Shown here in pieces: positions 17,519 through 24,882 of a DNA stretch of 64,000 nucleotides. The stretch is taken from NCBI RefSeq assembly GCF_036250755.1, contig NZ_CP109583.1, positions 1,116,001-1,180,000 of the forward strand. Reading direction: 5' to 3'. Below the pieces are notes generated by a model that searched no databases, had not been told where the DNA came from, and saw only the letters and a list, made by a program, of their open reading frames with translations. The position numbers and the translations under genes were made by a program. The number at the start of each line of letters is the position of its first letter. Positions within the stretch are counted from its first letter, which is position 1. The DNA is from Streptomyces uncialis (lineage in GTDB: Bacteria > Actinomycetota > Actinomycetes > Streptomycetales > Streptomycetaceae).

Positions 17519-18184
17519 GTGGACACGACCGTACGAGGAGCCGAGCGGACGACCGGGCCGCCGCGGACCGCCGACTTCTGGTTCGACCCCGTCTGCCCCT
17601 ACACCTGGATCGCCTCGCGGTGGCTGGTGGAGGTGACCCGGGTACGGCCAGTGACCGTGCGCTGGCGGGTGATGAGTCTGTCGGTGCTCAACGAGCACCG
17701 GGACGACGACCCCGAGGGCGAGTGGGGGGAGTACATGTGGGCGCCGGTGCGGGTGTGCGCCGCGGTGGAGCGGCGGCTGGGTCCGCGGGCGCTCGGTGAG
17801 CTCTTCACCGCGATGGGCACCCGCTTCCACCTCCGGGGCGACTGGGGGGATCTCGTGGGGGCGCTCGACGACGCCGGGTTGCCGAGGGAGTTCGCCGACG
17901 CCGCCGGTTCCACGGCGTACGACGGGGTGATCCGCGCGTCGCACGCGCGGGCCGTCGCCCTGTCGGGCCCTGATGTCGGCACCCCGGTGCTCTCGGTCAC
18001 CGGGGCGGACGGGGAGCGGGTCGGCTTCTTCGGCCCGGTCGTCTCCCCCGCGCCCACCGGGGAGGCGGCGGGACGGCTGTGGGACGGCTTCCTGCTGCTG
18101 GCGGACACCCCCGGGTTCCATGAACTCACCCGCGCCGCCACCGCGGAACCCGATGTCGGCCGGGCGGACCCGACCGCGCGCTGA
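17519..18184 (+). CDS. DsbA-like thioredoxin-fold protein, Rv2466c (mycothiol-dependent nitroreductase) type
   Basis: The 221-residue product opens with the family hallmark DFWFDPVCPYTWIASRW and continues with VRWRVMSLSVLNE, as in Rv2466c of mycobacteria. That enzyme uses mycothiol for reduction reactions. Here the active site reads CPYT, so only the first cysteine of the CxxC is kept. This occurs in many actinobacterial homologues and suggests a monothiol mechanism. GTG at 17519 lacks a ribosome binding site, and a possible -10 (TACCGT) lies only a few bases upstream, so the mRNA may be leaderless. The protein is cytoplasmic with no signal peptide. Confidence 0.85.
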   Translation: MDTTVRGAERTTGPPRTADFWFDPVCPYTWIASRWLVEVTRVRPVTVRWRVMSLSVLNEHRDDDPEGEWGEYMWAPVRVCAAVERRLGPRALGELFTAMGTRFHLRGDWGDLVGALDDAGLPREFADAAGSTAYDGVIRASHARAVALSGPDVGTPVLSVTGADGERVGFFGPVVSPAPTGEAAGRLWDGFLLLADTPGFHELTRAATAEPDVGRADPTAR

Positions 18185-18527
18185 GCGAGGCAAGACGACC
18201 GACCGGGGCTGGGGCACCCGGTAGGGCACCCCGTCCGGGCCCGACATCCCGTCCGACGGTGACCCCCGTCCGGCGCTGACGCACCGGCGCATTCCGGAGA
18301 CCGGAGCGCCCGCCCATGCCGGGTACGCCAGCCAATCGTTTTATATGAGCCATTGGTCCTCTGTTCGATATGCAGGGACTCGTCCGGCATGCTCGACTGT
18401 TCCCCGCACATCCTCCGCTTCCCTTTCCACCGGCTTCGTGCTGCTGCGCTGCGGCGGCCGGTTGGTTCTGTCCGCATGCCCAGCCGCGCCCCTGAGCGGG
18501 CGCGTCCGAACAGAGACGGGATGACCG
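18185..18527. other. Intergenic region with an AT-rich island
   Basis: This 343-base gap contains an unusually AT-rich stretch at about 18330-18375 (CGTTTTATATGAG, then TTCGATATG) flanked by CCAAT (18332-18336) and ATTGG (18352-18356), an inverted pair. It probably carries the promoter and an operator for the gene at 18528. I see no coding frame in it. Confidence 0.45.
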
Positions 18528-19013
18528 ATGACGACCACCGACCAAAGCGTGCTGAAGATCTACAGCGACCGGGCCTACGAACACACGACGATGGTGCGCC
18601 ACCAGGGCACCACCCTGGCCTTCGCCATGGACGACAAGCGCCGCCTCGTCTGCACCGTGCTGGACCTCTCCGCGTACGACGCCGAGCGCGGCGAGCTGGA
18701 CGCCGCGTACTGGTCCGAGAACCCGGTGGAATTACCGTTCCCGAACGAGATCGTGAAGGTCGGCTACGCCCTGGTGGGGGCGACCGCCATGCCCGTCGTC
18801 AAGAAGGGCGGGCGGACCGAGGCGCGGCCCCAGGACGAGCTGGAGCCGGAGGAGACCGACCGCTTCCTCTCCACCACCGCGCGGCTGACCGTCAGTCCCG
18901 GACGACCGGAACGAGTGACGCCACCGGGTGTGCGGGGTGCGGCCCTGGCGCCGCACACCCGGTGCGGTGCGGTTCCGGCTCGTCTCACCGGGCGCCGAGG
19001 ACCTTCGCGGTGA
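18528..19013 (+). CDS. Hypothetical protein, probably truncated or frameshifted at its 3' end
   Basis: The frame from ATG 18528 gives 161 residues. The first about 125 have strong coding character (VLKIYSDRAYEHTTMVRHQGTT, WSENPVELPFPNEIVKVGYA). The last about 35 are compositionally different, read through a perfect terminator hairpin (18922-18964) and overlap the 3' end of the opposite gene by 29 bases. A stop in another frame at 18916-18918 could be the true end after a single-base slip near 18895. I recall similar N-termini on much longer actinobacterial proteins, so this may be a remnant of a larger gene. Function is unknown. The start follows about 100 bases of ordinary leader with no striking ribosome site. 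Confidence 0.55.
   Translation: MTTTDQSVLKIYSDRAYEHTTMVRHQGTTLAFAMDDKRRLVCTVLDLSAYDAERGELDAAYWSENPVELPFPNEIVKVGYALVGATAMPVVKKGGRTEARPQDELEPEETDRFLSTTARLTVSPGRPERVTPPGVRGAALAPHTRCGAVPARLTGRRGPSR
18922..18964. terminator. Bidirectional hairpin terminator
   Basis: The 14-bp perfect stem CACCGGGTGTGCGG and its complement are separated by 15 bases. It lies between the convergent genes and inside the dubious C-terminal part of the upstream reading frame. Confidence 0.8.
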
Positions 19014-19503
19014 AGCCCGCGCGGGTCGCGAGCGACACCAGCTCCTTGGCCCGCGCCCCGCGCAGGCACACCACCGGATAGCAGTCCGAGTCGATGTCGA
19101 GGACGACGAGGGCGGCACCGATCTCGCGGTAGTGCCGACCGCAGGCACGCAGGAACCGGGCCGTCGGCAGAAGCATCTCATCGGCATCGAACAGCACCCA
19201 GGGATCGATGGACGGACGGGAGGCGAGCCCTCGCAGCCCGCTCCGGATCTCCTCCGGCGCCTCCTTCCAGTCGAACTCCGCGAGCAGCCGGTGCTCTTCG
19301 AGCGCGTCGACGAGCGCTATCCAGGGCAGGGCCGGGAAGGGTGCGTCGATGCCCCGGTCCGCCAACCGCGCCGCGTGCCGGCGGACATACCCCTCGGGGT
19401 CGTCGTACGCGTGCAGCACCTGCTCGGCGACGGCCGCAAGGGCGGGCGCCAGAAGCGCCGCGACGGCTGCCAGGGAAGTACGCTCGGCGTCGGTTTCGGG
19501 CAT
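18985..19503 (-). CDS. DUF6630-type conserved protein, 172 aa
   Basis: ATG at 19503 follows AAGGAG and is the chosen start. The protein is soluble, with an N-terminal helical region (DDPEGYVRRHAARLADRGI), then LPWIALVDALEEHRLLAEFDWKEAP and a beta-containing half (ALVVLDIDSDCYPVVCL). I associate this pattern with DUF6630-like proteins of unknown function, with moderate certainty. It has no export signal or clear catalytic residues. It ends inside the overlap with the gene at 18528-19013 and is separated from the aminopeptidase gene upstream by a terminator. Confidence 0.7.
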   Translation of the reverse strand: MPETDAERTSLAAVAALLAPALAAVAEQVLHAYDDPEGYVRRHAARLADRGIDAPFPALPWIALVDALEEHRLLAEFDWKEAPEEIRSGLRGLASRPSIDPWVLFDADEMLLPTARFLRACGRHYREIGAALVVLDIDSDCYPVVCLRGARAKELVSLATRAGFTAKVLGAR

Positions 19504-19724
19504 GCTGCGGCACTCCTTCGACAGCCGTACGGCTGCGGATCGGCACGGAGGACGGGCGCGCTGTTCGACACCCACGAACACCATGACACGGGGGTCTGAC
19601 ACCGGCCGTCGGGCCGCCCCGCGTCCGCGTCGCCCCGGACTCGGCTTCCAGAGCGCCGACTTCAGCGTCGCCGCCCTCGGTGAGCACACGCGGCGCGAAC
19701 GCGGGCTCACCGTCCCGGCGGACA

Positions 19725-19758
19725 GCGGGGGCCGGACCCGTACAGGTCCGGCCCCCGC
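19725..19758 (-). terminator. Hairpin terminator after the aminopeptidase gene
   Basis: A perfect 14-bp stem (GCGGGGGCCGGACC and complement) with a 6-base loop lies 70 bases beyond the stop of the gene at 19828-21240. The rest of the 324-base gap 19504-19827 shows no gene and should hold the promoter of the 172-aa protein gene. Confidence 0.85.
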
Positions 19759-19827
19759 CATGTGCACCCCGCCATGTGCACCCCGTCAGGCCCTCACCGG
19801 CGAGGACCTGGCCGAAGTGCGCAACAG

Positions 19828-21240
19828 TCAGCCCGCGAAGCGGGCCATCCACGCCTCGACATCGGCCGACGAACGCGGCAGGCCCGCCGACAAGTTCTCG
19901 TGGCCGTCCTCGGTGACGACCAGGTCGTCCTCGATCCGGACGCCGATGCCGCGCCACTCCTGCGGCACGGTGAGATCGTCCGGCTGGAAGTACAGGCCGG
20001 GCTCGACGGTGAGCACCATGCCCGGCTCCAGGACACCGTCGACGTACTCCTCGTTGCGGGCCTGCGCGCAGTCGTGGACGTCCAGTCCGAGCATATGACC
20101 GGTGCCGGCCATGGTGAAGCGGCGCTGGAGGCCCAGTTCGAACGCGCGCTCCGCCGGGCCCTCGATGAAGCCCCACTCGACCAGCCTGGCCGCGAGACTG
20201 CGCTGGGACGCCTCGTGGAAGTCGCGGTACGGGGCGCCCGGCTTGACGGCGGCCATGCCGGCCTCCTGGGCCTCGTACACCGCGTCGTAGACCTCGCGCT
20301 GGAGGGGGGTGAAGGTCCCGCTGATGGGGAGGGTGCGGGTGACGTCGGCGGTGTAGAGGGTGTGCGTCTCCACGCCCGCGTCCAGCAGGAGCAGGTCCCC
20401 TTGGCGCACCGGACCGTCGTTGTCCGTCCAGTGCATGATCGTGGCATGGTCGCCCGCGGCGCAGATCGAGCCGTAGCCGACGGAGTTGCCCTCCAGACGG
20501 GCGCGGCGGAAGAAGGTGCCCTCGATCCAGCGCTCGGACGACGCGACCGCCCGGGAGAGCTCACCGATCACATCGGTGAATCCGCGCACGGTGGAGTCCA
20601 CGGCCTTGCGGAGCTCGCCTATCTCCCAGTCGTCCTTGACGAGACGCAGATCGCTGAGCACCCCTTCCAGCTCTTCGTCGCGGTCCTCGTCGGAGGTGAC
20701 GGCGGCTTCCAGGGCCGGGGCGAGGCCACGGACGATCCGGGTCGGCGCCCCGGAGGCGGCGGCCAGGTCGGCGGCCGCCGTACGGACATCACGGCAGGGC
20801 AGACCGAGGACGGTCCGCGACTCGGCGAGGGAGCGGCGGCGGCCCATCCACAGCTCCGCCGCGGGGCCGGTCCAGAACTCGTCGTCCTCCCGGCTGTCCC
20901 GGGGCAGCTGGTAGCAGTAGGCGTCATGGCCGCCGTCCGCACGGGGTTCGAGGACGAGGGCGCCGTCCCGGGCCTGGTCCCCGGTCATGTGCACATAGCC
21001 CGAGTACGGGCGGAACGGGTAGGTGTCGTCGTTGGAGCGGACCTTGAGACTCCCCGAGGGAATCACGAGGCGTTCGCCCGGGAAGCGCGCGGAGAGCGCG
21101 GCGCGGCGGCGGGCCGCGTGGGGGGCCTGTTCGCCGGGCCGCAGATCGTGCCGCTCGGTGTCCGCCCATCCCGTCCGCATCAGTGCGGACAGTTCCTCGG
21201 AGATCTCCGAGTAGAGACCGTTCTTGCGGCCTTTCGCCAT
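19828..21240 (-). CDS. pepP: Xaa-Pro aminopeptidase (aminopeptidase P, M24B)
   Basis: The 470-residue protein has the N-terminal domain and C-terminal pita-bread fold of aminopeptidase P, which removes N-terminal residues in front of proline. The five metal ligands are visible in order: D in LLLDAGVE, D in YTADVTRT, H in GTGHMLGLDVHD, E in VLTVEPGLYF and E in VRIEDD. It therefore should be an active dinuclear, usually Mn-dependent, cytoplasmic peptidase. ATG at 21240 follows GGGAAGG. The gene is monocistronic, divergent from the regulator at 21461, and ends before the hairpin at 19725-19758. Confidence 0.94.
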   Translation of the reverse strand: MAKGRKNGLYSEISEELSALMRTGWADTERHDLRPGEQAPHAARRRAALSARFPGERLVIPSGSLKVRSNDDTYPFRPYSGYVHMTGDQARDGALVLEPRADGGHDAYCYQLPRDSREDDEFWTGPAAELWMGRRRSLAESRTVLGLPCRDVRTAAADLAAASGAPTRIVRGLAPALEAAVTSDEDRDEELEGVLSDLRLVKDDWEIGELRKAVDSTVRGFTDVIGELSRAVASSERWIEGTFFRRARLEGNSVGYGSICAAGDHATIMHWTDNDGPVRQGDLLLLDAGVETHTLYTADVTRTLPISGTFTPLQREVYDAVYEAQEAGMAAVKPGAPYRDFHEASQRSLAARLVEWGFIEGPAERAFELGLQRRFTMAGTGHMLGLDVHDCAQARNEEYVDGVLEPGMVLTVEPGLYFQPDDLTVPQEWRGIGVRIEDDLVVTEDGHENLSAGLPRSSADVEAWMARFAG

Positions 21241-21446
21241 GTCGTACGCCTTCCCCTGGGTGGTCCGTCACCGGCGAGGGACATGGGGAGCCGCCCGCAC
21301 CGGCTGCCTCCCCGTCGCGGCCGCGGCTCGCGCGCCCTCGCTGCCGCCGGTCGTCGGCGGCCCTCGGACGGTATCCCGCGCCGCGCCCGCCCGGTGCCGA
21401 ACCGCGCCACTGGCACAGATCGGCCACGGGGCGGGCCGGGGGCTGT

Positions 21447-21452
21447 CGATAA
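21447..21452 (+). promoter_or_regulatory. -10 element directly before the TrmB/LuxR-type regulator start
   Basis: GATAAT at 21447-21452 places a transcription start at or next to the ATG at 21461. No ribosome binding site precedes that ATG, so the transcript is probably leaderless, a frequent situation in Streptomyces. Confidence 0.5.
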
Positions 21453-21460
21453 TGGGGCCC

Positions 21461-22444
21461 ATGACGAACGCGAAACTCGGCGAGGCCCTTCGGCTGCTGG
21501 GGCTGGACCGCACGGCGGCCCGGGTCTATCTGACGCTCCTCGAACTGGCCCCCGCCCCGCTGGACGCGGTCGCGGCGGCGGCCGGGGTGGGCGGTGCGGA
21601 GCTCGCCACGGCGTACGGCACGCTGGTCGACGCGGGGCTCGCCAGTGCCGCCGGGAAGGGCGGGGACGTGGTCGCCCCGGTGCCGCCCACCGCCGGTCTG
21701 GAGATCCTCGCCCGGCACCGGGCGGCCGAGGTCGAGGAGTCGCGTATCGCCGTCGGGGGCGCGTTCGACTCGTTCCGGCGGCAGCGGCTCGCCGCGTACA
21801 ACGAGGATCTCGTCGAGGTCGTCACCGGTGACGCCATCGGCCCCAGGATCCGGCAGGCCTGGGCGAGCGCCCGCGAGCAGATCCGGCAGTTCGAGTCGCC
21901 GCCGTACTTCCCGCTGTCCGGTTCCACGGACGACGCGCTGGCCACGCTCGCCCGCGGGGTGACACAGCGTGTCGTGTACTCACGGGAGTCGCTGGAGCAT
22001 CCGGGTCATCTGAGGGAGGTGATCGAGCCGTGTGTGCGGGCCGGCGAGCAGGCCCGGGTGCTGTCGTCGGTGCCGGTCAAACTGGTGATCATCGACGACG
22101 CGTACGCACTCGTCTCGTTGTCGATCAAGGAAGCCGACGTGCACAACACCATGCTGGTCGTGCAGCCGTGCGGCCTGCTCTCGGCGCTCATGGCACTGTT
22201 CGAGCAGTCCTGGCACAACGCCCTGCCCTTCCAGGGCCGCACCACCCGTCCGGGCGGCCTGCCACCCGCGGACCGACGGCTGCTGTGGCTTCTCGCGGGC
22301 GGCGCGGGCGACGACGTCATCGCCCGCGAGATGGGGATCAGCCGCCGCACGCTGTACCGGCGCCTCCAGGTGCTGATGGCCCAGCTGGGCGCCGCGAACC
22401 GCTTCCAGATGGCCTTGCAGGCGCAGCGCAGCGGGTGGTTGTGA
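21461..22444 (+). CDS. Transcriptional regulator with TrmB-like N-terminus and LuxR-type HTH C-terminus
   Basis: The 327-residue protein begins with a TrmB-like winged helix (about residues 1-70: LRLLGLDRTAARVYLTLLEL). A central ligand or phospholipase-D-like domain follows (about 100-255, with VVYSRESLEHPGHL and VKLVIIDDAYALVSL). It ends in a LuxR-type helix-turn-helix (about 265-327: RRLLWLLAGGAGDDVIAREMGISRRTLYRRLQVLM). Such regulators are common in Streptomyces, often next to metabolic clusters. The effector is unknown. ATG 21452 is an alternative start in frame, but the -10 element overlaps it. The gene is divergent from pepP. Confidence 0.87.
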   Translation: MTNAKLGEALRLLGLDRTAARVYLTLLELAPAPLDAVAAAAGVGGAELATAYGTLVDAGLASAAGKGGDVVAPVPPTAGLEILARHRAAEVEESRIAVGGAFDSFRRQRLAAYNEDLVEVVTGDAIGPRIRQAWASAREQIRQFESPPYFPLSGSTDDALATLARGVTQRVVYSRESLEHPGHLREVIEPCVRAGEQARVLSSVPVKLVIIDDAYALVSLSIKEADVHNTMLVVQPCGLLSALMALFEQSWHNALPFQGRTTRPGGLPPADRRLLWLLAGGAGDDVIAREMGISRRTLYRRLQVLMAQLGAANRFQMALQAQRSGWL

Positions 22445-22601
22445 CCGGCGTGTCCGTGGCCCGGACGCGTCTCTCACCGGGCTGTGTCCGTCGGCTGGGC
22501 AGACCCTTTCGCCAGGTGTGTTCCTCGCCCGTCCGGGGGCGGTACAGCCACTGCGGCGGCCGGGCGGCCTGACGATCCGCTCTGCCGGGCGCCCGCGCCG
22601 G

Positions 22602-23183
22602 TCAGCCCTGGCCGAGCCCGGCGAGTTCGGCGCCGATGGCGCCGCGCAGCAGTTCCCGCGCGTGCGGGATCGTGATGCCACCGCTGAGCCATCGCATGCT
22701 GAGCCCTTCCAGCAGGGCGGTGAGCCGTTCGGCGGCGGCGGCGAGCGACGAGGCCGACGCCGTGGGCCGGGCGTCACCCAGCAGCGCGGCGACCTCCCGC
22801 ACCCAGACCAGGGTGGCCCTGGCGAGATCGTCGCGCAGCACCTCGTCGAAGACGGCGCTCGCCCGCAGCTCGCCCCAGGCCGAGCTGTTCTCCCGTACCT
22901 CCGCGGTGTCCTGGAGTTCGCGCAGGAGAGCGTTCTCCAGCTCCTGGTGGGGGGTGAGCGGCGGATCGTCCGGATCGCGGTCGGTGGTGTAGCGCGCGGC
23001 GCGGTCGCTGATGAATTCGAGGGTCTGGCGCAGGACCCCCGTACGGTCCTTGAAGTGGTAGTAGATCAGGGCGGTGGAGACTCCGGCCTCGGCCGCGAGT
23101 TCGTCCACACGCAGCCCTCGGACCCCGCGCCGGGCGATCACCCGGGCGGCCGCTTCGAGGATCTGAGTGCTGCGAGCCGCCAT
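22602..23183 (-). CDS. TetR/AcrR family transcriptional regulator
   Basis: The 193-residue protein has the N-terminal TetR helix-turn-helix (RVDELAAEAGVSTALIYYHFKDR, about residues 24-46) and an alpha-helical ligand-binding C-terminus. It is divergent from the agmatine-deiminase-like gene. A perfect 18-bp palindrome at 23416-23433 in the shared region is the natural operator, so it probably represses that gene and perhaps itself. The ligand is unknown. The start ATG at 23183 is immediately followed by AARSTQILEAAARV, the usual beginning of the fold. Confidence 0.92.
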   Translation of the reverse strand: MAARSTQILEAAARVIARRGVRGLRVDELAAEAGVSTALIYYHFKDRTGVLRQTLEFISDRAARYTTDRDPDDPPLTPHQELENALLRELQDTAEVRENSSAWGELRASAVFDEVLRDDLARATLVWVREVAALLGDARPTASASSLAAAAERLTALLEGLSMRWLSGGITIPHARELLRGAIGAELAGLGQG

Positions 23184-23230
23184 GATCCGCAGTTTACCGG
23201 GGCGTTCCGGGGCGGATGCGTGCGGCCTGT

Positions 23231-23345
23231 CGCCGGGTGTGCGGACCGATGGCGGGGCGGATGTGCACCATCCGCCGCCGGGTGTACGGACCGGTGACGG
23301 GGCGGATACGCACCGTCCGCCGCCGGATGTACGGACACGGCGACG
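23231..23345. repeat. 45-bp direct repeat, two and a half copies
   Basis: Units beginning CGCCGGGTGTGCGGACCG start at 23231, 23276 and 23321. The first two are near-identical over 45 bases; the third matches for about 25 bases. Each unit also carries GCGGAT and ATCCGC-like arms. The array lies upstream of the TetR gene start and is not part of a supported coding region. Confidence 0.8.
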
Positions 23346-23415
23346 GGCGACCGGCCGGGCTCGGGAGGGGCTGAACCGGCGCCGGGCTCGCGCGGTCCGC
23401 CGCCCGGGCAGGGTT

Positions 23416-23433
23416 TGACTGAATTTTCAGTCA
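23416..23433. promoter_or_regulatory. Perfect 18-bp palindromic operator, probable TetR site
   Basis: TGACTGAATTTTCAGTCA is a perfect inverted repeat (8-2-8). It overlaps a -35-like TTGACT on the plus strand, upstream of the lipoprotein gene at 23589. Length, symmetry and position in a tetR divergent region are typical of a TetR operator. Confidence 0.8.
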
Positions 23434-23588
23434 GTGTCACAGTGGCGACACGTGGCCGTACCACTCATCCGTGGTCCGGCCGTTCACCGGGTCGAGCGCG
23501 CACCCTTGTCCCAGGGCCGATGCCGCGCCTCCCGCGCTCGCCAGGGCCGGAACGCGCGCGTTCCGGCCGGTCCCACGATCGGAGTCCC

Positions 23589-24752
23589 ATGCCGAACCCT
23601 TCCACCACCCGCCGGACCACCCTCCGCGCGCTCGCCGGGCTCGGCACCTTCGTCTTCGGCGCCGCGGCCTGCGGCCCTGCCGGGGCGCCCGTCCGGTCCA
23701 GCGCTCCCGCCGACTCCCCGCGGCAGGCTTCGCCGGGCCGGGAACGCCGCCTCGGCGCCGAGTGGGAGAGCCACACCCGCACGTTCATGTCGTGGCCGGC
23801 CCTCTCCTCGGTCTGGGAGGAGGACCTGCCTTATGTGCGCGAGGACATCGCCCGGATCGCCCGGGCTGTCGGCGAGTACGAGGCGGTCGTCATGATGGCC
23901 CGGCCCGCCCAGGTGAAGGCCGCGCAGCGGGCCTGCGGCGCACAGGTCGAGGTCGTCCCGCTGGCCGTCGACGACCTCTGGGCGCGCGACACCGTGCCCG
24001 TCTTCGTCGAGGAGGACGGCGAGATCGTCGGCGTCGACCTCAACTTCAACGGCTGGGGCGACAAGCAGGAACACCCGAACGACGCGCTGGTCGGCCGCGC
24101 CCTGCTGCGGAAGTACCGGATTCCGCGGGTCCAGGCGCCGTTCGTCTCGGAGGGCGGCTCCTTCGAGACCGACGGGGAGGGCACCTTGTTGATCACCGAG
24201 AGCTCGATCGTCAACGACAACCGGAACAGAGGCAAGAGCCGGGAGACGATCGAGGCGGAGCTCAAGGAGGTCCTGGGCGTCACGAAGGTGGTCTGGCTGG
24301 CGGGCGTGCGCGGGCAGGACATCACCGACGCGCATGTGGACAGCCTCGTGCGCTTCACCGCACCCGGTGTGGTCCTGCTGGACCGGGCGCATCCGAGCAC
24401 TCCGCGGGACTCCTGGTCGCGCTCCGCCGACCAGGCGAAGTCCGTCCTGTCGAAGGCGGCCGACGCCCGTGGCCAGCGCTTCGAGGTCATCGACCTGCCC
24501 CAGCCCGACCTGAACAGGATCACCGGCGAGGGCGACGACTTCCTCGCGACGTACGCCAACTTCTACCTCGCCAACGACGCCGTCCTCATGCCGAGGTTCG
24601 GTGACCGCAAGGCCGACGACCGCGCCCGCGGCATCCTCCAGGAGCACTTCCCCGAGCGGGACATCGTGCCGGTCGGGATCGACACGGTCGCCTCGGGCGG
24701 CGGCGGAATCCACTGCGCGACCCACGACCAGCCCGGCAAGCCCGCCGCGTGA
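23589..24752 (+). CDS. Exported agmatine-deiminase-like protein (peptidyl-arginine deiminase family)
   Basis: The product has 387 residues. The N-terminus TRRTTLRALAGLGTFVFGAAAC reads as a twin-arginine signal ending in a possible lipobox cysteine, so the protein is probably a Tat-exported lipoprotein. The remainder is the agmatine deiminase fold, with H249 in DAHVDS and nucleophile C376 in GGGGIHCATH, plus WARDT and EGGSFETD substrate-site segments. The family hydrolyses agmatine to N-carbamoylputrescine and ammonia. Classical agmatine deiminases are cytoplasmic, so the export signal suggests a different guanidino substrate or extracellular scavenging. GGAG lies five bases before ATG 23589. 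Control by the divergent TetR regulator is likely. Confidence 0.88.
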   Translation: MPNPSTTRRTTLRALAGLGTFVFGAAACGPAGAPVRSSAPADSPRQASPGRERRLGAEWESHTRTFMSWPALSSVWEEDLPYVREDIARIARAVGEYEAVVMMARPAQVKAAQRACGAQVEVVPLAVDDLWARDTVPVFVEEDGEIVGVDLNFNGWGDKQEHPNDALVGRALLRKYRIPRVQAPFVSEGGSFETDGEGTLLITESSIVNDNRNRGKSRETIEAELKEVLGVTKVVWLAGVRGQDITDAHVDSLVRFTAPGVVLLDRAHPSTPRDSWSRSADQAKSVLSKAADARGQRFEVIDLPQPDLNRITGEGDDFLATYANFYLANDAVLMPRFGDRKADDRARGILQEHFPERDIVPVGIDTVASGGGGIHCATHDQPGKPAA

Positions 24753-24882
24753 GCGGGACAACGCGCACCGTGGGGGTGACCGGGTGAACCGGGTGGGCGG
24801 GGAGGGCGGGTGACCCGGTGGTCGGTTGGTCGGGGGCGCGGGGCCGGGTTGTCGGGGAGTCGGGTTTGCCAGGGGTCGTGGT

